A stretch of 64,000 nt of DNA, from assembly GCA_002077065.1 (NCBI GenBank), contig NAJO01000032.1, forward strand, positions 248,001 through 312,000, in the 5' to 3' direction. The notes beneath the pieces were generated by a model that saw only the letters and a list, made by a program, of their open reading frames with translations, did no database searches and was not told the origin of the DNA. The DNA is from Cryoendolithus antarcticus (taxonomy: Eukaryota > Ascomycota > Dothideomycetes > Cladosporiales > Cladosporiaceae). The first letter of the stretch is position 1. Each line of letters begins with the position of its first letter. The translations under genes and the position numbers were made by a program. Below are positions 55,026-64,000 of the stretch, in pieces.

Positions 55026-55781
55026 GGCAGGTGGTGGGGTGGAGTTTGCTACCGGTGTACGCTTGGTGGTGGTGCAAGCACCTCACGGTCGCTTTGCCGT
55101 ACGCATTGCCGCTCAGATCAGAGACGCGCTTTTCTCCTTAGCTGCATGCGTTGATTGCCTCCAACGTGGTAGTGACAGTTCCTGTGGTCGGCCTTGCTTG
55201 TGCTTAGAACCCGAGGTGGTGGTCCGCCTGCGCCACTATGTTGTCGGAAAGCGCGTCGTGCCAAGACGATGCACCGCCACCCCACTTCAGGTCTCGCGTC
55301 TCAGATCTACCCTGCATCTTGAACGTCCCGGGTTCTCCATCATCGCCCATCTCCGACACCCTGACAGTGTCCCTATCATTGCCTGCCGTTTGCGCACGCC
55401 TTGCATGATTTGCGATGCAGCTAAAGCAGAGATCTACAGTGAGCCGCAGTGGAAACGCCATCTACCATGCTCACTGGCTGGGCACCTGCACAGCATGAGG
55501 CAAAACCTCCGTTCCTGCATATTCGACCTTCTGCATCAAGCCGGCTAAGCTTCACTTCGACATCGAGTGCCAGGCTTGTGGGCTATGCGAAGAGACTGAT
55601 AGGGCAGTCTGCTCAAGAATGAGTTGCTTCTGTCAGGCACGGTCGTGCAGAACTCGGTCTGGTGGACCTCTTCGCGACTACAAGCGTGGCGAAATTTGCA
55701 TCTGTTCGCGTATATGTTCAATCCTTCCGCTCTGTCCATCAAGGTGATTGCCATTTCATTTGACTTCATCTCACTGTCAAG
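55026..55781. promoter_or_regulatory. Divergent promoter region, orphan membrane protein / S1-P1 nuclease
   Basis: About 0.75 kb. A plus-strand frame overlapping the orphan antisense and running to 55548 is rejected. No element assigned. Confidence 0.4.
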
Positions 55782-56843
55782 ATGCGTGCCTCTATCATCA
55801 CCACTGCGTTCATCGCTGTCGAGGGCGCCCACGCCTGGGGCTCGCTCGGCCACACCACCATCGGCTACATCGCAGAGAACCTGATCGACAAGAAAGGAGA
55901 GGCTTGGGCACGCGACATCCTCAACGCCACAGGCAACTCATCCGCCGGCTACCTTGCAGGTGTTGCCACATGGGCCGACTCATACAGGAGCACTGCCGAG
56001 GGCAAGTTCAGTGCGCCTTACCACTTCATCGATGCCGAGGATGACCCACCCACGACCTGCGACGTCGACTACGAGCGCGACTGTGGCTCTGCGGGCTGTG
56101 TTGTGTCCGCAATTGCCAACTACACCCAGCGTGTCCAGCAGACGCAAGCCCTTTCAGCACAGCAAGTCAACTACGCATTGCGCTTCCTGATCCACTTCAT
56201 CGGAGATATTACCCGTGAGTCAAAGCTGTGTCACCCGTAAGACTTCGTCACTGACATTTATACAGAGCCCCTGCATGACGAGGCTCTTGCCCTTGGCGGT
56301 AACACAATCCCCGTTAAGTTCAACAACAAGACGACCAACCTCCACGCTACCTGGGACACGTCGATCCCAGAGAAGTTCGTTGGCGGCTACAGCCTTGCTG
56401 ACGCAAAGGAGTGGGCTGCCAACCTGACCATGGAAATTCAGAAAGGCAAGTACAAGAAACAAGCGAAATCCTGGTTCACCAAGGACTCGACGATCTCTGA
56501 TCCTGTAGCCTCGGCGATGATCTGGGCACGCGACGGCAACGCGTATGTCTGCTCGGAAGTCATCCCAGATGGTGTCCCAGCGGTACAGGGCATGGAGCTC
56601 TCTGGAGCTTACTACGCCGATACCATCGACACGGTGGAGATGCAGATCGCAAAGGGTGGCTACCGTCTCGCAAACTGGCTCGATCAGCTTGCAGCAGCCT
56701 CGAAGAAGGTTCACTCGAAGAAATTTGTTCGCGCGGCTACGCCCGAGTTCGATATTGACGCGCTGCTGCCAGCACCGAGGGAGCTGAGTCGTGCGAAGTT
56801 GGCGCGTCAAGCTGTAGGCTGGGACTGCGGCCACAAGCACTGA
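55782..56843 (+). CDS. Secreted S1/P1 nuclease
   Basis: Zinc-dependent extracellular nuclease that cleaves single-stranded DNA/RNA and 3'-nucleotides. Exons are 55782-56214 and 56266-56843, 336 residues. The 51-nt intron joins GDIT to QPLHDE in phase. The signal peptide ends just before WGSLGH, so the mature N-terminus would be Trp, whose amino group and the following His bind zinc in this family. Other ligands are visible: Asp in ATWADSYR, His in YHFID, HFIGDITQPLH, and His/Asp in NLHATWDTSIPEK. Cys pairs and N-glycosylation sequons fit secretion. Confidence 0.95.
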
Positions 56844-57900
56844 GGCGGCACGCGGGTGACAAATGAAGCGAGCCGCTCAGCGACTGAGTAGGGACGACGA
56901 CAGTATTCTATTCCGCACCGCGAGTGTATGTACGTACCTGACCTATCAGCGAGAGCGTAGTCTTCTCCAAAGTCTCTCCCAGGCAGCGTTCGAAGCGATT
57001 TGCTGCCGCGGTGCAGTCTATACTAGCATTGTCGATCACGCGCATCTCTGGAGTGGGCCTCTTCTTCTGTCAATTGCGTGGGTGGACATTGAGAAAAGTT
57101 GATCGGTCCCCATTCACTACAACGCAACACAGACAACATAACACTACAATATCAAATGACATCACTGACGGGTTTCCCTTTTCTAGTCACGACATCGGAA
57201 CGATTCCATTGCGCCGTCACTCCTCACGTCAACGCAGTTGCAAAGTGGCAAGACTGTGTTTACGGCCGGACTCGTATAGCATTATCATGTTGCCTCGAGC
57301 TCATAGGCGCATGCCATGCCACGGAGACCCTTTCACATGGCAGCAGTTTCAGCACATCCCGAATATGCTCGGCACGCACCGAGGCTCGCACGTCGGCAGC
57401 TGAATCGAGTAAGATCACTAGGCGACGAAGTTGAGATTAGGTGCGTACGTTGTGCCAGATCGCGTACTACCGTCATCGTCGCCAATGCTTGGTGCAGGGC
57501 TGAGACAGTCTCCACCAACCAAAATGCTGTCTCAGATCTGAAGTCCGAAAATACCGAGGCAACTTTGACAGACGCCACTTCTCCAAAACCTTACTCCTCT
57601 TCCACGCAGTATAGTGAACTTCTATCTGGAGTCTACTTGGGTGCGTGGCCAATCACGGCGGTTAAAAGAATGTAGGTGCCTGGTCGGCAGTGTGATGTCG
57701 TGTCTTGAGGCCGAGAGTGTGGTGTGGCTAGATTCCTGCGTGGGATGATATGAACCCATACAAGGCCACGACAGGATCTCTTTTCTAATTCCATCCATCA
57801 CCACAACACCGTACAACTCTCTTCACACTGATCAAGTCTTGCACTGCTCAACTTGCGAACATTCGACTGCACTAAGGGCCACACACGGATTACCGCCATC
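56844..57900. other. Intergenic, 1.06 kb
   Basis: Between the nuclease gene and the desaturase-family gene (both plus). Only unsupported frames. Confidence 0.45.
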
Positions 57901-58956
57901 ATGGGTGCGATCGAACGGAACCCCAAAGATTCGATGAAGTCGACGTGGCGACACAAGGACTGGAGCACATGGAGCCATCAGGAGAAGATGATGGACGTAC
58001 TCCGCGCGCATCCCACCGACATCAAGCGAGCAGTACCTGTACACGCCAAAACCGACTCTATGCCCTACGTACCACATTCGCAAGCTCACAAGTGGGTTCT
58101 CATACATGCCTTCTGGCCCATCATCGCGCAAGAGTTCTTCACGAGGGCTACGGGCTATCAGGTGCACATCGCAGCAGCGGCTGTCTTTTACATGCTCGCT
58201 TTCAAGGCCAACGCCATTCACGAGATAAGTCTACTTCGGGAGCTGGGCCACCAGTACGGGCACCTCGACGGGGATAAGCACGAGCGAGACCAAGTTCCTG
58301 ACCATGCCACGACTTCGGTCTGGCGATCACTTGAGCTCACTGGCGCACTTCGACCGCTCATGTGTATCGCCCTGACATACAACAAATCCGCGCTCCCCTC
58401 AGCGTCGATGCCCTGGCTCTGGCTGCCATTGGAGATCGGTCTCTACGGCATCGTTCTCGACTTCTTCTTCTACTGGTACCATCGCTGCATGCACGAGTCC
58501 GATACGCTGTGGCAATTCCACCGCACGCATCATCTTACGAAGCACCCCAACCCACTCCTCAGCCTGTATGCCGACGGTGTGCAAGAGGCGTTCGACATTG
58601 TCGGTATTCCTCTTCTTACCTGGGGCACAATGCGCTTGATGGGGTTGCCGATGGGATTCTTCGACTGGTGGGTTTGCCACGAGTATGTCGTCTTCACAGA
58701 GATCTGGGGACACAGTGGATTGAGGGTGTGGAACACGCCTGCAACAACAGCTACGCCTTTCTTGCAGTACTTCGACGCTGAGCTCATCACTGAGGATCAT
58801 GATCTACATCATCGTCAGGGCTGGAAGTCCAGCCACAGCTACGGCAAACAGACTAGGCTTTGGGATAGGATTTTTGGCACCACTACGAAGAGGATTGAGA
58901 TGAGCTCTGACAACATCGACTGGAACGCGCCTGTTGCGTTGAGAATGTTCTGGTGA
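57901..58956 (+). CDS. Sterol desaturase / fatty acid hydroxylase superfamily protein
   Basis: Di-iron membrane oxygenase, single exon, 351 residues from the Met in MGAIERNPKDS. The His-box set is visible: HRCMH, HRTHH and the late EDHDLHHRQGW, with further His residues in HSQAHKW and HSGLRVW. Hydrophobic stretches VHIAAAAVFYMLAF, WLWLPLEIGLYGIVLDFFFYW and DIVGIPLLTW suit an endoplasmic-reticulum enzyme. It differs from canonical Erg3, Erg25 or Sur2 by its long polar N-terminus, so the substrate (sterol, sphingoid base or other lipid) is open. Confidence 0.85.
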   Translation: MGAIERNPKDSMKSTWRHKDWSTWSHQEKMMDVLRAHPTDIKRAVPVHAKTDSMPYVPHSQAHKWVLIHAFWPIIAQEFFTRATGYQVHIAAAAVFYMLAFKANAIHEISLLRELGHQYGHLDGDKHERDQVPDHATTSVWRSLELTGALRPLMCIALTYNKSALPSASMPWLWLPLEIGLYGIVLDFFFYWYHRCMHESDTLWQFHRTHHLTKHPNPLLSLYADGVQEAFDIVGIPLLTWGTMRLMGLPMGFFDWWVCHEYVVFTEIWGHSGLRVWNTPATTATPFLQYFDAELITEDHDLHHRQGWKSSHSYGKQTRLWDRIFGTTTKRIEMSSDNIDWNAPVALRMFW

Positions 58957-59409
58957 GGGTGGGCGAGGAGAGGAGATTTGCTGGTTTAGCACATATACCA
59001 TGGTCGTACGCTCTTGTACAGTACTTTACATAGATTCTTAGATGCGATTGACTGCTCCTTGACTATCCTTTGTGCCTTCCTCGGAAAGTGTCACCTGCTC
59101 AGCCTTCTACTCAGTCTTCGTCACGAAGCAGACTGGTGTTCTACATCTCGTCATAATCTCTGGTCTGGTAGAGGAGTGTCCTTATGTTACCCAAATAAGT
59201 GCATCGTAGACGCGTAGCCGACCCTCGCGACATCAGCCAAGACCTGTCAACCTTACTCACTCAGCCACGCCTTACGACCTCTGTGACTACCGCAACACTG
59301 CAACGAACCTCTTCACTCATACATTGCACTACCCAGCTCTTTGCGCCCTGTTGCCATCATCCATACATCAACCACCACTGGACTGTAAGATCCCCCACCC
59401 TCCGCCAAC
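58957..59409. other. Intergenic, promoter of first BAR gene
   Basis: About 0.45 kb, pyrimidine-rich just before the start at 59410. Nothing else recognised. Confidence 0.45.
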
Positions 59410-61228
59410 ATGTCGTGGTCCGGCTTCAAGAAGAATGTCGGCCGCGCAACCACCCAAGTGATGATGAAGACTGGCCACGTCGAGAAGACCAGCGACCGTG
59501 AATACGAAGTCGAAGAGCGCCGTTATCGAACCCTCGAATCCGCTTCCTTGCGCCTCCAAAAAGAAGCAAAAGGCTACCTAGACTCGCTGCGCGCCATGAC
59601 CGCCTCCCAGATGCGCATAGCAGAAACGATCGATGCGTTCTACGGCGACAGCGGCGCGAGTGATGGCGTGAGCAGGAGCTACAAGCAGGCTGTTGAGGAT
59701 CTGGATGCGGAGACTGTGAAGGCGCTTGATGGGCCGTACAGGTCAGTACCTTCTGATTTGAGGGGTTATGCTTGGGATGATGAGAGGGGAGTTGAGGATG
59801 CAGAGGAGCTGTGGAAGATCGAGTGGGAGATGAACTACGGGAGGCGGAAGACGTGCACTGGTGCGAGGAGGGTTGAGATTGATGAGTACGGAGAGCTCAT
59901 GGACTTCATTTACAGGACGACTGTGCTGGAGCCTATCAACCGATTCTGTGCTTACTTTCCGGACATCAATGAGTGTAAGTTGCGATGTTCAATGCGAGGA
60001 TTGGTGACACTACTGATCGAGAACTCTAGGCATCAAGAAGCGCAACCACAAAATGCTAGACTACGACTCAGTCCGCACAAGAGTCCGCAAACTCACCGAG
60101 AAGCCCGACAAAGATCCCGGCAAGCTTCCTCGCACAGAGAAGGAAGCCGAAATGGTCAGATCCCCCGACTCTCTTCATGTCTCCCCGGCTTCTGCTTCCC
60201 ACCCCAACATCCCCCGCAGAAAGAGCGTCAAGCGCCAAAGCACTGCATCTTTTCTTACTGTCGAATCGGAGCTCGATCTCGCAATGCCCTCGCCGCCGAA
60301 AGCCCTCAACGGCATTCGGCAGCGTTTGGGACTTGCACCCCCGGACGCGCTGGAGGACGAGGAGCCGCTACTGATTTCGCCAACACGCGACAAGAGTCAG
60401 GAGGATGGCTCGCACAGAGCTTCGAGCTTGCTGAGGCGATGCTCGACGTTACTGTCACCTCGCTTAGGTGCTGGTTCGAACGAGGCGATCTTTCAGCGTC
60501 ACGAGAGCACGAGTCCTATCGCCCAACATCAACAAGCCAAGCGCTCATCGACTACGAACACCATTCCAAGGCGCAAGATTCCCAAGACGGCGCATCCTAC
60601 CCTCTCCGACATCTCGCCGCCCGAATCGCCTTCACGCGTGAAAGCAATGCGCTTACTGGATGTCTCTTCCGCTCACACCGTCCCACGCAAGCCTTCAGCC
60701 TCCGCCTCAACGCGCGGAGGTACGTTGGCGCGCGTTTCATCTGGCAGTGTTCGCTCCTGTCCCGCTCCATGGTTCGAGCCCAGCGAGCTGGAGGACATCA
60801 TGGTGCCTGTACGTGAGGACTTTATGCGAAAGCAAGCTGACGAGCTCAAACAGGCGAAAGCCGGGTACGAACAGCTGAACGAGCAGTTGACTACTGAATT
60901 GCCACAACTTATTGACTTGCGGTAAGTTGGAAAATTTCTCACAGATGAGGTAAAATCTACTGACTTCAGCAGGGTACCCTACCTTGACCCTTCATTCGAA
61001 GCTCTGGTAAAGATCCAGCTGAGGTTCTGCGCGGAGGCATATAGTCGGATGGCACAAGTGCAGCAGTATGTTGATCTCCTCCCTATACCCTGCTTGCTGT
61101 ATCTCACACTTACCTATAGGTACCTGGATGCATCGACGAGAGACCAGTATGCTAGCGGTGATTTGGACGCGCGAGTGGAGGATGTGCTTGGCCAGATACG
61201 GGAGCTGAGTATCGCTGGGACTGTATAA
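59410..61228 (+). CDS. BAR-domain protein, Rvs161/Hob3-like with long insertion
   Basis: Membrane-curving BAR protein expected in endocytosis and actin organisation. Proposed exons are 59410-59741, 59916-59974, 60030-60921, 60973-61065 and 61120-61228 (494 residues). The first intron (174 nt) is in frame and stop-free; retained, the protein is 552 residues. Splicing it gives DGPYR|TTVLEPINRFCAYF, the Rvs161 order. The N-terminus MSWSGFKKNVGRATTQVMMKTG and the NHKMLDYDSVR block are typical. A Ser/Pro-rich, low-complexity insertion of about 230 residues then interrupts the BAR helices, which resume at FMRKQADELKQAKAGYEQLNEQL. No SH3 domain follows. Confidence 0.82.
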
Positions 61229-61734
61229 AGCGAATACGCCACATATCGGACGATTTCGACGTGGATCGGTGTTATGGACATCAGGTTCGAGGTGCGAGAT
61301 TACATCGCATCGGCATGGGCTGCTGGCCCCGGGGGAGATCGGATATCCACGTTGGCCGATGATGACCTACCTTGTGTATAATGAACGACGCAATAAAGGT
61401 GCTCGCGTCCCTGGCGCAGCCGGCCGTACCGACAAATCTATTTTCACCCTTTCAAAGTCGGAGCCCGCAACATGCATATAGTCTCGTCCATACACTACAA
61501 ACACAATTCCGCACATGAAACACAGCGCTTGGGCGTTGTGGCGTTTCACATGATCCCTGTCAGCGAGGGGTCAAAGTATGGGGTTGAGCCAGACCACATT
61601 CAATGAAGTCCAATTTATTGTGCCCAACACTCTCGCAACGCTGCAACACCACACTCGTTTGGACATGTTTGCATGAATTGTAGTAGCGAGACAGGGATAC
61701 GTGACCACTACCAGCTTCGGATTGCAGCGCCGAC
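61229..61734. other. Intergenic between the two BAR genes
   Basis: About 0.5 kb, same-strand spacing, so the genes are separate units. Nothing recognised. Confidence 0.45.
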
Positions 61735-63143
61735 ATGAATGTCAACAAGAAATTCGACCGGTTCAAGCAATGGGGACGGGAACGCTTGGGTGCGGATGGC
61801 AGCAAGACAGATTTGGGCGATGAGTTCAGGTCGTTGGAGACGGAGATGACGCTGCGGAACGATGGTGTGTTTTCCAGTGCTCTGGAAATGTGGTGTCGGT
61901 TGCTGACAATAGATAAGGCATGGACCGACTTGGGCTGTGCTCGAACGCCTACATCAAGTCGCTCTCACGACGTGATCAAGGCGAGGGAAGGGAGAAGCAA
62001 TTGCCAATCGGCTACTTTGGCAGCACACTCGCTAGCCACGGCGACGACTTCGAGCCGGACTCTGAGTTCGGCCAATGCCTGGGACAGCTCGGCCGTGCGA
62101 ATGAGCGGCTCGCGCGCGTGCAAGAGACATATGTAGCCAACGCGACTTCCAGCTGGCTGGAGTCCGTCGAGCGCTCGCAGATTCAGATGAAGGAGTATCA
62201 GAAAGCCAAGGCTAAATTGGAGAGCCGACGACTTGCATATGATACTGCGCAGCGCAATGTACAGAAGATGAAAAAGGAAGACTTCAGGGCTGAGGAGGAA
62301 CTGCGAAGCCAAAAAGCCAAGTACGAGGAGAGCAGCGAGGATGTGTATAGGCGGATGTTGGATATCAAGGAGGCAGAGGCGGATAGTATTGCGGATTTGT
62401 CGAGCTTTCTGGAGGCAGAATTGACGTACTATGACCGATGTCGGGAGGTGTTGCTACAGGTCAAGAGGGAATGGCCGGCGTATGTTGTTCTGCTTCGGAT
62501 GTAATATCGTGGTCACGATGCTAACATCTATCCCAGTGCTACCGCACCGTCACGCTCCGACACAGCCTCCCCAGTCAACGGGCTTGCACGTCGCGGCACC
62601 CGATCTCGCTCTAACACAGCGACATCGTACACAGACCGCTTCTCGCGCATAGCCGAAGAGCCAGTCATTGAAGCACCGGCACGCATCAGCTCTCGTCTCC
62701 CGTCTGGGCAGAACTCACCTCGCCGTGAGCTACCTGGCTTCGACTTACAGATGCCTGCACGCCCGACTATCAGCAGGACGAACTCTAATTTCGAAGGACC
62801 GTCTGCACGAGATGTCAGTCCAGCGGGTGGCATGACCCGGCTCACTAGAGTCCCCACTGCAGATAGCGTCTCGATCTCAGCTGCACGACTGAATTTACGA
62901 AACACTCAGGCACCCGCATCACAGTATGGAGGTAACAGTGGTGGCAATATCTTCGACGACGACTCACATAGCGAGCATCACTCAGATGGGTCTGACTTCG
63001 CGCCTTCGAACCAAAGACGACAGAGTTGGGTTGATGGACGCAAACCGCCGCCCCCGCCACCGCCGAGCCGTGCGAAGAAGCCGCCTCCACCTCCGCCTCT
63101 GAAGAGGAGTGCATTGAGCGAGAGTCAGGTCAGTCAGTATTGA
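61735..63143 (+). CDS. N-BAR-like protein with proline-rich tail
   Basis: BAR-domain protein of a conserved filamentous-fungal type related in layout to endophilin/Rvs167 but ending in poly-proline rather than SH3. Exons are 61735-61864, 61918-62479 and 62537-63143, 432 residues. The N-terminus MNVNKKFDRFKQWGRERLG is an amphipathic helix-like start. The BAR core includes NDGMDRLGLC (across intron 1), PIGYFGSTL, EFGQCLGQLGRANERLARVQETYV, FRAEEELRSQKAKYEESSEDVYRRM and AELTYYDRCREVLLQVKREWPA. The C-terminal half is Ser/Arg/Pro-rich and finishes with two P6-7 runs, likely SH3 ligands. The neighbouring upstream gene is also a BAR protein. Confidence 0.88.
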
Positions 63144-63350
63144 GACTGAGCGGAGGCTGCAATCGTTGGCGCACACAATTGGCGCCAGGGCTGGGACTTC
63201 GTTGGGAGGGAACTACTATACCCAGATACGTTGATAACTTTCGAGCACGCTTGTCTCGCACAAAGTCTGCCTTGCTACGCTAAGGCTCCAGATGCTCGCA
63301 TCGGTGCTCTACCTCGTCTATGACATTTTCACCCTCTCAATGCTGACTTC

Positions 63351-64000
63351 TCAAGTCCGGTAATCCCCATTGATAGTCACATACTCATGGCTGAAATCGC
63401 AAGTCCAGAATACGGCTTCACGTTGATCCTCATGACCCGTTCGCTCGGGCCGATCATCGAGGTTGACAAGAATCTCCAAGTTCTCCGCTTCCAATATCTG
63501 CTTCGCCCGAGCCTCGTCGACCTTCTCCGGCTCCCCACGCACAAGCAGCTTCAGCTCTTCACTACCATCCGTAGGCAGAAAGCTCACGCTCGTGTTCCCC
63601 GGTTCAAAGCCAATAGGATTGCTACGCATCGGAATCTCGGGCGAGTCCATGAGCATTGGCGCGTACCCGATCGCGCACAGAATACGTCCCCAATTGGCAT
63701 CCTTGCCATACAGCGCGGTCTTCACCAGCGAGCTCGTGGCAATGCTTACGGCTGCGCGCTTCGCTACCATGATGTTCTTGTCCGAACGCACGCGGATTGT
63801 AACGAACTTCGTCGCGCCCTCCCCGTCGCGCACGATGAGTTTAGCGAGGTCTCGCATGAGGTCTGTCAGTGCGGCTAGGAAGGCGACGTGGTCTGGATCG
63901 GTGTTTGGGGCTGGCCTGAGATCCTTCTTTTTCAATCGGCCGTTCTTACTGTACATTTCAGGGTAAGCTAGGGGTTGCACGCCTTCGGGTGATGCGGCGG
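63351..64000 (-). CDS. ARG7: Glutamate N-acetyltransferase / ornithine acetyltransferase (3' part)
   Basis: C-terminal (beta-chain) part of mitochondrial ArgJ/Arg7, which transfers acetyl from N-acetylornithine to glutamate in arginine synthesis. The gene enters from the right edge, so the start and the self-cleavage Thr region are outside. Visible are [42 protein letters not shown], and the C-terminal [17 protein letters not shown], all characteristic. The frame is continuous to the edge. A Lys-rich stretch ([11 protein letters not shown]) before [10 protein letters not shown] looks like an insertion; a 34-nt GT-AG pair there is too short to be a convincing intron. Confidence 0.93.
   Translation of the reverse strand, partial: AASPEGVQPLAYPEMYSKNGRLKKKDLRPAPNTDPDHVAFLAALTDLMRDLAKLIVRDGEGATKFVTIRVRSDKNIMVAKRAAVSIATSSLVKTALYGKDANWGRILCAIGYAPMLMDSPEIPMRSNPIGFEPGNTSVSFLPTDGSEELKLLVRGEPEKVDEARAKQILEAENLEILVNLDDRPERTGHEDQREAVFWTCDFSHEYVTINGDYRT

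Noticed and set aside
54673..55548. 291-codon plus-strand frame
   Set aside because: First part is antisense to the 446-residue protein and the rest has no protein-like pattern.
63882..63950. Short GT-AG pair in the ornithine acetyltransferase gene
   Set aside because: The implied intron would be about 34 nt, below usual fungal size, and the frame is continuous without it.

Overview
The window is nuclear DNA from a filamentous ascomycete (Pezizomycotina). The evidence is dense single-copy genes on both strands, short introns of about 45-145 nt with GT(A/G)AGT-type donors and CTGAC/CTGAT-like branch points, and typical fungal families (Zn2Cys6 regulator, NmrA-like protein, DUF2306 protein, CBM1-GH5, S1/P1 nuclease, MRP-type ABC transporter). 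Gene content and protein style suggest Dothideomycetes (Capnodiales/Mycosphaerellales-like), but that is inference. I see no transposon, rRNA, CRISPR or convincing tRNA. The last gene runs off the right edge.

Layout. 0.5-12.2 kb: DUF2306 membrane protein (+), TAP-like alpha/beta hydrolase (-), MDR oxidoreductase (-), Zn2Cys6 regulator (-), a small three-exon Spo12-like gene (-), then a divergent NmrA-like (-) and SDR (+) pair. 12.6-17.2 kb: housekeeping genes CBF5 (-), PGS1 (-) and NDUFA12 (+). 18-26.3 kb, all +: a large ABCC transporter, N-terminal amidase NTA1 and a GT8 glycosyltransferase. 26.7-37.3 kb: SEC8 (-), pyruvate decarboxylase (-), and CTR9 (+) divergent from the decarboxylase. 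37.8-44.7 kb: secreted CBM1-GH5 mannanase (+), 3-phosphoglycerate dehydrogenase (-), secreted GH27 alpha-galactosidase (+). 45-52.2 kb, all -: CorA-like transporter, a 1043-residue secreted mucin-like protein with two apple/PAN-like modules and an unrecognised C-terminal domain, and peptidyl-tRNA hydrolase. 52.6-64 kb: flavin-reductase-domain protein (+), uncharacterised membrane/coiled-coil protein (-), S1/P1 nuclease (+), sterol desaturase-family protein (+), two consecutive BAR-domain genes (+), and the 3' part of ornithine acetyltransferase (-).

How genes relate. Most are independent housekeeping functions. The two glycosidases plausibly cooperate on galactomannan (backbone cleavage and galactose side-chain removal). 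The two BAR proteins probably both act in membrane curvature or endocytosis. Four intergenic regions are shared divergent promoters (NmrA/SDR, PDC/CTR9, PTH/flavin reductase, orphan/S1-P1 nuclease).

Several gene models were rebuilt by eye from splice signals and family continuity. The most useful are the Spo12-like gene (109 aa), NDUFA12 (seven exons, one of 7 nt), the flavin-reductase gene (one 21-nt exon) and PGS1 (apparent GC-AG intron). The best candidate for something undescribed is the mucin-like protein at 47.3-50.4 kb, whose dibasic site separates a glycoprotein-like half from a charged helical domain.
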